Below, one piece after another: positions 8,726 to 17,814 of a stretch of DNA of 35,592 bases. The stretch is taken from assembly GCA_003220155.1 (NCBI GenBank), contig QHRO01000249.1:1-35592 (forward strand), written 5' to 3'. The stretch comes from Verrucomicrobiota bacterium. GTDB lineage: Bacteria; Verrucomicrobiota; Verrucomicrobiia; Chthoniobacterales; UBA10450. Below the pieces are notes generated by a model. That model made no database searches, was not told the DNA's origin, and worked only from the letters and a program-made list of their open reading frames with translations. Each line of letters begins with the position of its first letter. Position 1 is the stretch's first letter. Made by a program: the position numbers and the translations under genes.

Positions 8726-9477
8726 TCAGACGCCGCGGGCGCTCACCCATTGAACGGCGTAACGCGCAACCTGCCGCGCGTTATCGAGCCTTAGCTTCTC
8801 TTTGATATGAGTGCGATGCGTTTCAACTGTCTTTGGGCTGAGGTGTAATGTTTTGGCGATGGCTTTCACTTCTTCGCCTTTGCCGATGCGTTCGAGAACT
8901 TCCAGTTCGCGATCGGTTAAGCCATCGGTTGGATCTGCCCCCGGTTCGCGTTTCGTTAGAACAACATTGGAAATCACTTCACTGGCCATTGAAGGGCTGA
9001 GATAAACGCGGCCGTCGAGTACTTCGCGCAGGGCAATGAGAACGCTGCCCAATGCATCCTGCTTGGTCACGTAGCCGTTAGCGCCTGCGCGAAGGGAACG
9101 CACCGCGTAAGTCGGTTCGTCGTGCATCGACAGGATAAGAATCGGCAGCTCGGTCCTTTTAGGCCCAGATCGACGATCGCCAGTTTGGGCCGCAATTTGC
9201 GCACCAGCGTCATCGCTTCGGGAGCACTGCTCGCCTCGCCACAAATGGAGTAGCCGTCATCAGAGTTGATCAACTGAGCAAGGCCGTGGCGAAAGAGCGG
9301 ATGATCATCCACGATCAGGACAGGGATCGCTTGTGGTAGCTCCGATTTCGGATTATCAACAACACCGCTGGAAAACGAATCCGTGGCGATGGTTTCGGAC
9401 GAGTGCGCGGCCGCGGGGACGGAGCCTTTGCGCGGTTTGCGTTTCCTTTGTCCATCGGCGCGTGCTGTCGATTTCAT
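8726..9477 (-). pseudogene. NarL/FixJ (LuxR-type) response regulator, interrupted by frameshift and partial REC deletion
   Basis: REC N-terminal half (IPVLIVDDHPLFRHGLAQLI...PKLAIVDLGLKG) is in one frame; the rest (RTELPILILSMHDEPTYAVRSLRAGANGYVTK... and LuxR HTH LTDRELEVLERIGKGEEVKAIAKTLHLSPKTVETHRTHIKEKL) is in another. Junction ~9154-9161. Confidence 0.8.
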
Positions 9478-11498
9478 TTGCGCACATAACAAGTCACGCG
9501 CGTGCCGTGCGGCTTTATTGGCTTGATCTCCAGCCGCGCCCCAATTGAACGCGCGCGATATTGCATAATGTGAAAGCCCATGCCCGATCCAGCGGGGGAA
9601 TTCCCCGGAATTCCGACGCCATCGTCGATTACACTCAGCTCGATTCCTTTGGCCGAACGTTTCATCCGTACAATAATTTCGCGCGCGCGGGCATGTTTGT
9701 TCGCATTGATTACGGCTTCGCGTGCGATCCGGTAGAGATGCAGAGCCACGGTCGAGTCCTGAACGGAAATTTCTTCGTCGGCCTCCAATCGGCACGACAC
9801 CGGCCAATGCCGCTGCTTGACCAGCGCTGCGAGCGCTGTGACCAAACCGGGCGGTTCCATTTCCACCGGATGCAAGCCGCGGGCGATCGTGCGCGCTTCC
9901 GTCACTCCGTCATTGATTAGCTCTGCGATCTCTTCGATGTGCTCCACTTCGATGACTCGATGCTTTTTGAGCCGCAGCGCGACCGAGCGCGCCATAAACG
10001 CGATGGCAGTAAGATGTTGGCACAGACTGTCGTGCAAATCCTGGCCGATGCGGCGTTGTTCGCGGTCACTGATGGCGAGTATCTCGCCTTCCAGTCCGCG
10101 CGCACGATCTTCCAGAAAAGCCTGGGCTTTTTTTTGGTCGCTGATGTCGATAATAATCGCAACCGCCGATTGGGTTTTGCCTTCGGCGTCGCGCAATGGC
10201 GACGCACTAACACTCACCCATAGAGCGGAGCCATCTTTGCGAAGATAACGCTTTTCGAGCTGATACGGTTCGCCTTTCGTGACGATTCGACGAAAAAGTA
10301 GCCGGCTCTCTGTCGCGTCGCCGGGATGCGTGATCTCAAAAATGGTTTTGCCGACGAGTTCACGCTCTTTGTAGCCAAGCACTGAACAGAATTTTTCGTT
10401 CGCAAAAATGATGCGCCCCGTCAAATCAGTGCCTGTTATTCCAGCGGTGCTTTGGTGGATGACCGCGCGCGAGCGTTCCTCCGATTCGCGCAACGCATTT
10501 TCCGTGCGTTTGCGCACGGTGACGTCGTGCAGGCAATTGATCGCTCCGATTATTTTTCCCTGCCCGTTCCTCAAGGCCGTCGGACTAACGAGAACGTTTC
10601 GCCGAGCGCCGCTCGATTGCTCGACTACTATTTCCAAATCAGCCGCCGTTAATTTTTCGCCTCGCAGGGCTCGCGCCATTGGGCAGTTGTCGTGCCGCAT
10701 CGGCCGGCCATCTGGATAAAAAATCTTGAGCGAACCGCAAAACTTTTCGCTTGGGTGATTCCTTTTGGGTTCACGTCCCCACAACTCCACGGCGTGCTGG
10801 TTGTACTCCTGAATCAGGCCTTTGGCGTCGCAGGTATAAAGCGCGACCGGCACTAAATCGAACAAGGTGCGATAACGCTTTTCCGACTGGCGGATCGCTT
10901 CTTCTGCCCGCTTCCGCTCGGTAAGATTGATAATTGCCGTTTGATAAAACAGCACCCCGTCTCGCATCGACGAAGTCATGGGGGAACTGGCCAAATGGGC
11001 GAGCATGATTTCGCCACTTCGTTTTTTCAGGTGCAGTTCTGTTTCGATCCGGCTTTCCGATGAGCGGCAGCGGAGGAGATGATTTAAAAAAAGTACGGAG
11101 TCTTCTTTCGTGACGTAGAGCGCAAACGGCTTGCCGATCAATCGGTCGCGCGAGCCGCCGAGGAGTTGCGCCGCAGCCAGGTTGATCTCTTCAATGTGAC
11201 CGACGCGGTTAAGACTGACATAACCGATCGGCGCAAAATCGAAAAGATCGACATAACGTTGTATGGCGGCTTCCAGTGCCGTCGCGGGATGTTTGAAGAC
11301 GGGGCCGTTGGCGGGATGCCTCGTCGCGCTATTTCTTCTTGCCGCTCCGTTCGCCGATTTTTTCGGCTCACGGAATCCTCGTTTTATTTCCTTCATGTCC
11401 GCCCGAATCACGTCGCGAGCGGCTCCGCCAGCCGATGTCTGCCGTTTGCGGAAAGCGAGCTTGCGTTTGCGTTTCAATGTCCTGGAGGCGTGCTTCAT
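9474..11498 (-). CDS. PAS-domain sensor histidine kinase, HisKA_3/NarX type (track start 11534, GTG)
   Basis: Multiple PAS/PAC segments; DISDREQRRIGQDLHDSLCQHLTAIAFMARSVALRLKKH is a HisKA_3 H-box; HATPase DDGVGIPGNSPAGSGMGFHIMQYRA. Stop overlaps the response regulator ATG (ATGA). Confidence 0.92.
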   Translation of the reverse strand: MKHASRTLKRKRKLAFRKRQTSAGGAARDVIRADMKEIKRGFREPKKSANGAARRNSATRHPANGPVFKHPATALEAAIQRYVDLFDFAPIGYVSLNRVGHIEEINLAAAQLLGGSRDRLIGKPFALYVTKEDSVLFLNHLLRCRSSESRIETELHLKKRSGEIMLAHLASSPMTSSMRDGVLFYQTAIINLTERKRAEEAIRQSEKRYRTLFDLVPVALYTCDAKGLIQEYNQHAVELWGREPKRNHPSEKFCGSLKIFYPDGRPMRHDNCPMARALRGEKLTAADLEIVVEQSSGARRNVLVSPTALRNGQGKIIGAINCLHDVTVRKRTENALRESEERSRAVIHQSTAGITGTDLTGRIIFANEKFCSVLGYKERELVGKTIFEITHPGDATESRLLFRRIVTKGEPYQLEKRYLRKDGSALWVSVSASPLRDAEGKTQSAVAIIIDISDQKKAQAFLEDRARGLEGEILAISDREQRRIGQDLHDSLCQHLTAIAFMARSVALRLKKHRVIEVEHIEEIAELINDGVTEARTIARGLHPVEMEPPGLVTALAALVKQRHWPVSCRLEADEEISVQDSTVALHLYRIAREAVINANKHARAREIIVRMKRSAKGIELSVIDDGVGIPGNSPAGSGMGFHIMQYRARSIGARLEIKPIKPHGTRVTCYVRK

Positions 11499-11806
11499 AG
11501 CGTGCAATTCCTTGTAGCGAGAGAATGTTACCACAAATGGTGAATCGCGCAGTCCGAAGGCAGTTTACCCGCCGTTCGACACGGTCTCTCCTTACCAATA
11601 TGCACGCGAAGATCTTTACTCGGGAGCGCACCACTCACCTGCTGTCTCAGAGGGCCTCTTACGTGCAAATTCGTTTCCCGATGCGAAATGGCGGGGAGTA
11701 CTGGGAAGCTGTTGGAGAAATTGAGACCGTTCGATTGGAAATCGGGAAAGCTGAATAGGGAACTGTTTTGTCTCAATCAATTTAGAATCCACGGTTTCGT
11801 CGAAGG

Positions 11807-12955
11807 ATGCACTCACTTGCCGCCAAAGTGAAAAACGAATCACCGATTCTCGATGATCGGGGCGAATCGGAGAAGGTCACTTCCCGCGCGCGCCTGAGCA
11901 TCGCCGAATTATTACGGAAACCACTCGATGTCCTTTCGATCGCCCTTAGCGGCTATTCGTGCTCGCGATTTTTTACACGATGTATTTTATGCGATCGGTG
12001 CTGCTGCCAATCGTCCTCGCAGTCCTTTTAAGCTACCTTTTTCGCCCGATCGTACGCGCGTTGGCGCGAATAAAAGTTCCTCCCCATCATTAGTGCTGCG
12101 GTCATTCTTGCGGCGCTACTCGCGCTCATTGGCTACGGCGTCTCCTCGCTCATGGCGCCCATCGCCAGCTGGCTGGAAAAAGCTCCCGCCAGATTCTCCG
12201 AACTCCAACACAAGCTGATGCCGTTGAAAAAATCGATGACGCAAGTGGCGCAGGCTAGCGGCGAGATCGAAAAGCTCGCAACCTCGGATTCACCGACCAA
12301 GACGGCCGTGGAAGTGAAGAGGCATCCCCTTACCGAGACGCTCTATATGCGCACTCCCGAATTTATTGCTGGCGCCGTTTTGTTCTTCATCCTCCTCTAC
12401 TTCCTTCTTGCTTATGACGGAGTGTTTATGAGCAAGGTCATCAAGTTAATGCCCACGCTCTCGGACAAGAAAACCGCGGTCTCGATCGCGCATGACATTG
12501 AGTCGCACGGGTCGCGTTACCTGTTGACCATCACAATCATCAACACCTGTCTCGGCCTTGCGGTCGGGACTACGGTCGGGCTACTCGGGCTGCGCAACCC
12601 GATCATGTGGGGAGTGATGGTCGGCGTTTTGAATTTTGTTCCTTATCTCGGAGCGCTCACCGGAATGATCTGTATGACCATCGGCGCCGTCTTAAGCTTT
12701 GATAGCCTTAGTTACGCGCTCCTTTTCCCCGCGGTCTATCTCGCTTCCGGCGCGCTCGAGGGAAACTTCATCACCCCCTGGGTGATGGGGCGATCCCTCA
12801 CTTTAAACCCGGTCATCATCCTGATTTCACTTACGTTCTGGGGCTGGATGTGGGGAATTGTCGGTGTAATTTTAGCCGTTCCGATCCTGGCTGCCCTTAA
12901 GATTTTCTGTGCTCATATCGAACGGATGGCGCCCATCGCGGAATTCCTCAGCTGA
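11807..12955 (+). pseudogene. AI-2E family transporter (PerM/YdiK-like), with two compensating 1-bp frameshifts
   Basis: MHSLAAKV...KPLDVLSIALSG / LFVLAIFYTMYFMRSVLLPIVLAVLLSYLFRPIVRALARIKVPP / IISAAVILAALLALIGYGVSSLMAPIASWLEKAP...; first and third segments share a frame, the middle one does not. C-terminal 267 aa intact (NFVPYLGALTGM...GNFITPWVMGRSLTLNPVIILISLTFWGWMWGIVGVILAVPI). Confidence 0.85.
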
Positions 12956-12994
12956 ATTCTCGCATTAAGTGCCACACTTCTAGATGGTACAAAG

Positions 12995-13044
12995 AAAAAC
13001 GCGCCTCCCGTTCCAGCCAACGGCCGAACGGATAAGCGCGTTTA
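12995..13044. terminator. Probable bidirectional rho-independent terminator between convergent genes
   Basis: AAACGCGC (12997-13004) pairs with GCGCGTTT (13036-13043); nested CCGTT (13008-13012) pairs with AACGG (13027-13031); A-rich left and T-rich right flanks. Confidence 0.55.
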
Positions 13045-13062
13045 TACTTAGAAGATTACGAT

Positions 13063-13392
13063 TTAATCTTCGTCGAGGATAACTCGATCAACCAGCATGC
13101 TGTCGCCTTCACCGGCGTAATGCACACGCACTGGCACCCCGACTTTTACTCTGGTGCGAACGGTTGCTTCATCCAGCTCTTTGCCACTCCTGGTCACGTA
13201 AACGACCTTTTTCCCAAAGCGGTAATGTTTCGGACCCGCTGTCTCTTTCAGCACAATGGTGCTGCCGGGAGTGAACTCAGTGATGGTTCCGCTTCCCTCC
13301 GTCGTGGTCGTGGTGGTCGTTGTTTCCGATACCTGGGCCCACGCCAACGGGGCCGCCAGCGCCAACGCCATGCTTAATATAACTTTCTTCAT
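13063..13392 (-). CDS. Small secreted protein of unknown function (109 aa)
   Basis: Signal peptide MKKVILSMALALAAPLAWA; Thr-rich mature N-terminus SETTTTTTTTEGSG; compact domain ITEFTPGSTIVLKE...HYRFGKKVVYVTRSGKELDEATVRTRVKVGVPVRVHYAGEGDSMLVDRVILDED. Confidence 0.88.
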   Translation of the reverse strand: MKKVILSMALALAAPLAWAQVSETTTTTTTTEGSGTITEFTPGSTIVLKETAGPKHYRFGKKVVYVTRSGKELDEATVRTRVKVGVPVRVHYAGEGDSMLVDRVILDED

Positions 13393-14059
13393 TTTCCCCT
13401 TTCTCTTTTCCTAATTTGCCTACACCCAACCGAGTGAATCTCCGGCACCTCCAATCGATTATCCCTTTTACGGGGTTAGTATGATCCGCGCTTGTCGGAC
13501 AGACGCCTCGGTCTGAAAGACGCAGGCTTTAACAGTCTAAGACGAGGAAGAGCGCCAGGATATTCAACAGAATGTGGAAATTGCGACGTACGACACCAGT
13601 GATCGGTTCAAGGTCTCCTACGTCCAATTTCAACGCCGTTCGGTTGGGGTTCGAGTGCGCGCAGGTATTGCAGATCAAAAGCCCGGAGAGCGTTTTCGAT
13701 CGTGTTGCCGATACCGACAATTCCATTTTCCAAACTGTGTCCAAGCAAGACGACGAATGTGCCTCGACGGCGGCTCAGTTGCGGTCGGCGCACAGCGCTC
13801 GGACTGCGCGGGTGAAGAGTGCAATAGCGTTCCATTCGATCTCGCATCCACGGATCGGAGTGTCGGATACCGCGCGCCAATGGCTGCCTGTTCATCCAAT
13901 CAGGTAACGCGCATCGCGAAAATATTGGATGCACGCTCGCATTCCAAGCCCTAGAAAGGAAGAAAGTTATTCACTTTCCGGATCAGGATTTTCCTGACCT
14001 CGTAATCGTCATCCAGCCCGATTGCTGGCGGCGAGACTCTGTTCAAACATGAAGGCGAG

Positions 14060-14377
14060 ATGAATTGGTCCCGGCAGCCGACAGATCGATTAGATATTCT
14101 GCGTGCTAACGATCATTTTCATGAATGGCGCTCACTTGATGACAATCGCGTTTGCGTCGTGTGCGGCCGAGTTTTTTCCGGTCACGAGGTCGAGATTTCG
14201 CAGGAGGGCAAGGAATTTAAGCTGAATTGCCCCACCAACCAGTGTCGCTCAGGAATTCATCAATGGGTCTATCCGGAGAACCAGCATCTTTCCGATACGA
14301 ACTTCGAAAATTGGTGGCGAGCGCTGAGCTCAAACGATGGATCGGAACCATCCTCTCCCCAGTGCCAACAGATATGA
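14060..14377 (+). CDS. Small Cys4 (zinc-ribbon-like) protein, 105 aa
   Basis: DRLDILRANDHFHEWRSLDDNRVCVVCGRVFSGHEVEISQEGKEFKLNCPTNQCRSGIHQWVYPEN; CVVC and CPTNQC knuckles; stop overlaps the sigma-factor start. Confidence 0.75.
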   Translation: MNWSRQPTDRLDILRANDHFHEWRSLDDNRVCVVCGRVFSGHEVEISQEGKEFKLNCPTNQCRSGIHQWVYPENQHLSDTNFENWWRALSSNDGSEPSSPQCQQI

Positions 14378-14982
14378 TTGAACCAAATCAGGACGTGAGA
14401 AGTTTTAGCGCGGCCACAGACGAGGCACTGATGGGCGCGATTACGGATCGGGACGAAAACGCGCTCGAGGCGTTGTATCAACGACACGGCGAGACGCTGC
14501 GCTCCATCATTGAGAGCGTCATCCACGAGCAGGCCGAGGCGGAGGACGTCCTGCAGGAGACGTTGTTGCAGATTTGGAAGCAGGCGCAAAATTACGCGCC
14601 GCGGGTGGGGAAGCCGCTTGGCTGGCTAACGACGATTACACGGCGGCGCGCGATTGATCGGCTGCGCCGGCGGCAAGCCTACATTCGAGTAAAAGATCGC
14701 TATCAGGAGCAAATAAACGAATTGCCCGGTGGTGCCAGTACGACGGTAGATGGCGACGAGGAAATGGAACGGGCCGATTTGCGCCGTTACCTGCGCGAAC
14801 AGATGTCCGCCTTGCCGGAGTTTCAGCGTCAGGCATTGGAGCTATCGTTTTTTAGGGGAATGAGTCATCGCGAGATCGCAGCCAGCACCAAGAACCCGCT
14901 GGGAACGGTGAAGACGCGTCTCGAGCTTGGACTGCAAAAATTGCACGCCTGGCTGAAGCCAGTGCAACACAAGATCTGCTGA
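14374..14982 (+). CDS. ECF-type RNA polymerase sigma factor
   Basis: Sigma2 DEALMGAITDRDENALEALYQRHG...AEDVLQETLLQIWKQA...GWLTTITRRRAIDRLRRRQ and sigma4 LPEFQRQALELSFFRGMSHREIAASTKNPLGTVKTRLELGLQKL. Start set at ATG 14374 rather than 14227. Confidence 0.92.
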   Translation: MIEPNQDVRSFSAATDEALMGAITDRDENALEALYQRHGETLRSIIESVIHEQAEAEDVLQETLLQIWKQAQNYAPRVGKPLGWLTTITRRRAIDRLRRRQAYIRVKDRYQEQINELPGGASTTVDGDEEMERADLRRYLREQMSALPEFQRQALELSFFRGMSHREIAASTKNPLGTVKTRLELGLQKLHAWLKPVQHKIC

Positions 14983-15074
14983 TGGGAGTAGATCACGTGG
15001 TGGAGAAGGATGCGGCGGGGCCCTGACGGGCTATGCGGGAAAACGTTGGGCCCCCCGGCCCGGTTCAGTGAAAT

Positions 15075-15173
15075 GTCATCCCGAGCGAAACGCCAGTCCG
15101 GCTCGGACTCGAGGGATTCCGTTCTGAAACCTTTAGGGTAAGGCACGGATCCCTCGACTTTGCTCGGGATGAC
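15075..15173. repeat. Dispersed inverted-repeat element, family A, copy 2
   Basis: GTCATCCCGAGCGAAAC...GACTCGAGGGATTCC...GGATCCCTCGACTTTGCTCGGGATGAC. Confidence 0.8.
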
Positions 15174-15187
15174 GGTAAGTTCGCATC

Positions 15188-15523
15188 ATGGAAAAACCTC
15201 AGATCACCGCCTACCTCAAAACGTATTGCGGCTGGAGCGCTGGCGTTCGTGCGGTGCTTAACAAATATAGTTTGCCCTATACCGAAAAGGACATCGTCGC
15301 GAATCCGGCTTTTCGCTGGGAAATGGAGACGAAAAGTGGCCAGCCACTTTCCCCCTGCGTCGAGATTAACGAGAAAATGCTGGCCGATGTCAGCGGCGAA
15401 GAAGTCGAGCAGTATTTGCTCGAAAACGGAATTGTGCAGCCGAGCGATGCAGTGACCGACGTGCCGCTCAACGCCCCGTGCGCAACCGAACAGCACGAGA
15501 GCAACGTGCAGATTAGTTTTTAG
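15188..15523 (+). CDS. Glutaredoxin family protein with CGWS active site
   Basis: MEKPQITAYLKTYCGWSAGVRAVLNKYSLPYTEKDIVANPAFRWEMETKSGQPLSPCVEINEKMLADVSGEEVEQYLLENG: thioredoxin-fold layout with CxxS in place of CPYC. Confidence 0.82.
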   Translation: MEKPQITAYLKTYCGWSAGVRAVLNKYSLPYTEKDIVANPAFRWEMETKSGQPLSPCVEINEKMLADVSGEEVEQYLLENGIVQPSDAVTDVPLNAPCATEQHESNVQISF

Positions 15524-15657
15524 ATCATCCGTCGCCGTTATTTTCGATATCGGGGTTCCGCGCGTGCCGCCACCTGGATGCCCTGCGATTTTTGCCGCTC
15601 GACGCAACTTGAGGTTTTATCTGCGAAATCTATCGCTAAATTGTCAAAGCTCTTGCG

Positions 15658-17814
15658 ATGAAGATTTTTCAGAGATCGTCCGGCAACGGCAAAAAGAAAT
15701 CGAGCCGGCTCTGGCGATGGGGCTGGAAGATTTCCCTCCTTGCGCTGCTCGGCGGCAGTGCGCTTGGCGTTTTGATCTTCTACTCTGCCTGGGCACAGAC
15801 CTTCGACATGAAGAAGGTCGGGGAAATGCCGGAACGCAATACCGTTTTCGATGTTGACGGAAAAATTTATAGCCGACTGGCCGGAGCGAACCGGCTCATC
15901 GTTTCGCTGAATGAAGTGGCGCCAGCATTCATTGATGCGCTGCTGGCGCGTGAAGATACTCGTTTTTTTCAACATAACGGAATCGATTTCTATGGGGTCG
16001 GCCGCGCCTTGGTGCGCGATTTGTTGAGTGGTTCGGCCAGGGAAGGCGCCAGCAGCATCACTCAGCAGCTTGCACGCAATTCGCTTCCCCTCGGCGGGCG
16101 CACCATCAATCGCAAATTGCTGGAAGCGATGGTGGCGCTGCGGATTGAGCACGAGTTTACCAAGCAGCAAATTCTCGAGCTTTATATCAACCGCATTTAC
16201 TTCGGCGCTGGCTGTTACGGAGTGGAAACGGCTTCGCAGGCTTACTTCGGAAAGAGTGCCTCGAAATTAAATTTGTCCGAAGCGGCTGTGCTGGCGGGTT
16301 TGATCCGTAGTCCGAATCGATTTTCGCCCTTACGTAATCCTGATGGCGCCGCGTTACAGCGTGACGCCGTGCTCAATCGAATGGTGGAACTGAAAAAGAT
16401 TTCCATCGCTCAGGCGCAACAAGCGAAATCGTCGCACATCAATCCGCATCCGAAGAAGATGCCGATGATCCAGGAAAACTACGCGATGGATGCGGTGCAG
16501 CGCGACTTGAACGTGTTGCTGACGCCGGACCAGGTGGACCAGGGAGGCCTCTACATTTACACAACGCTCGACCCGGCCGTGCAAAACGTTGCTACCCAGG
16601 CATTGGAATCGACCCTAACGAGAATTGAACATCAATCGAATTTTCATCATCCGCTAAAAGCGAACTATCATCCGCCGGAAGAGGGCGAAGACAGTTCAAT
16701 GCCGTATTTGGAGGGCGCGGTGGTGGTGATCGATAATGCCAGCGGCGGCATTCGTGCGCTCGTGGGCGGTCGCGATTATTCGCAGAGCAAATTCAATCGC
16801 GCACTTCCGCCCGCCAATCGCCAGATCGGCTCATCTTTCAAGCCGTTTGTCTATACGCTTGCCTTTACCAACGGCCTGCTCCCGGGCGCGGCGATCAACG
16901 ACGGCCCCATCCAGCCGGGTGAAATCGAGGGGGCGGGAAACTGGGCGCCGGGAAACTCCGACGGCACCTACGGCGGGATTCAACCCGCATCCTACGGCCT
17001 GATTCATTCGCGCAACACTATGAGCGTGCGTATCGGGCAATTCGCCGGCCTCGACCAAGTGCAAAAGATCGCGACGACGTTAAACCTGAACGACAAAGCT
17101 CCGCACGGACCGGCTATTTACATCGGATCGTTTGAAACGAACTTAAAGGATCTGACTAGCGCCTACAGCGCTTTTCCAAACGTCGGGGTGCGTAAACAAA
17201 GTTATATCATTGAACGTATCGACGACCAGAATCATCAGCCGATTTATCGTGCAGCCCATCTTTCCGTCCCGGCGCTTGATCCGAGCGCGGCCTGGATGAC
17301 TTCACAATTGATGGAGGAGGTGCTAACGCATGGCACGGCAGCCAGTGCGCGTTCACTCGGGTTTAAACTTCCGGCTGGGGGTAAAACCGGAACGACTAAC
17401 GATTATAAGGACGCATGGTTTATTGGTTACACCAGCGCGTTAACTTGTGGAGTCTGGGTTGGGTTTGATCAACCCACCACGATCATTCCGCGCGGCTATG
17501 GCGCGGCGCTGGCCTTGCCGGTCTGGGTACAGGTGATGAACAAATCGGCGACCCGTTATCCGGCCACCGCGCTCGAGCCGACGATGCCGATGGCGCGTGT
17601 AACCGTTTGCGCGACTTCGAACGCACTGGCTACAACCGGTTGCCAAATGTCAGGTACCGCGTACGAAATCGTTTTGCCCGCTGATAAGGTTCCGACCCAA
17701 ACCTGTCCCGTTCATGGCGGCGAACCGACCGAGTTCGCACAACGCATCGAATCGATTCCGAAAGCGATCCCCAAACTTTTTCAGTCCTTTCGAAAATTTT
17801 TCGGCGGGAAATAA
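15658..17814 (+). CDS. Class A penicillin-binding protein (transglycosylase/transpeptidase)
   Basis: GT51 motifs LAREDTRFFQHNGID, REGASSITQQLARN, RKLLEAMVALRIEHEFTKQQILELYINRIYFGAGCYGVETASQAYFGK; transpeptidase motifs GSSFKPFVY, SRN, GKTGTTNDYKDAWF. Confidence 0.96.
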   Translation: MKIFQRSSGNGKKKSSRLWRWGWKISLLALLGGSALGVLIFYSAWAQTFDMKKVGEMPERNTVFDVDGKIYSRLAGANRLIVSLNEVAPAFIDALLAREDTRFFQHNGIDFYGVGRALVRDLLSGSAREGASSITQQLARNSLPLGGRTINRKLLEAMVALRIEHEFTKQQILELYINRIYFGAGCYGVETASQAYFGKSASKLNLSEAAVLAGLIRSPNRFSPLRNPDGAALQRDAVLNRMVELKKISIAQAQQAKSSHINPHPKKMPMIQENYAMDAVQRDLNVLLTPDQVDQGGLYIYTTLDPAVQNVATQALESTLTRIEHQSNFHHPLKANYHPPEEGEDSSMPYLEGAVVVIDNASGGIRALVGGRDYSQSKFNRALPPANRQIGSSFKPFVYTLAFTNGLLPGAAINDGPIQPGEIEGAGNWAPGNSDGTYGGIQPASYGLIHSRNTMSVRIGQFAGLDQVQKIATTLNLNDKAPHGPAIYIGSFETNLKDLTSAYSAFPNVGVRKQSYIIERIDDQNHQPIYRAAHLSVPALDPSAAWMTSQLMEEVLTHGTAASARSLGFKLPAGGKTGTTNDYKDAWFIGYTSALTCGVWVGFDQPTTIIPRGYGAALALPVWVQVMNKSATRYPATALEPTMPMARVTVCATSNALATTGCQMSGTAYEIVLPADKVPTQTCPVHGGEPTEFAQRIESIPKAIPKLFQSFRKFFGGK

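Noticed and set aside
9150-9165. Programmed -1 frameshifting at CTAAAAGG in the response regulator
   Set aside because: No canonical X-XXY-YYZ heptamer, and the product would still lack about 13 conserved receiver residues; deletion or assembly loss is more likely.
13529-13954. Overlapping ORFs on both strands (13529-13744 -, 13572-13907 +, 13574-13954 +, 13608-13934 -)
   Set aside because: Part of the 108-aa minus frame (FVVLLGHSLENGIVGIGNTIENALRAFDLQYLRAL) looks protein-like, but I recognise no family and start and extent are unclear. Not enough to call a gene.
14227-14373. N-terminal extension of the sigma factor ORF
   Set aside because: It overlaps the Cys4 gene in another frame; sigma2 homology begins after the ATG at 14374.
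15011-15062. GGGGCCC...GGGCCCC inverted repeat after the sigma factor gene as a terminator
   Set aside because: No T-tract and a long, weakly paired loop; could be chance in GC-rich DNA.
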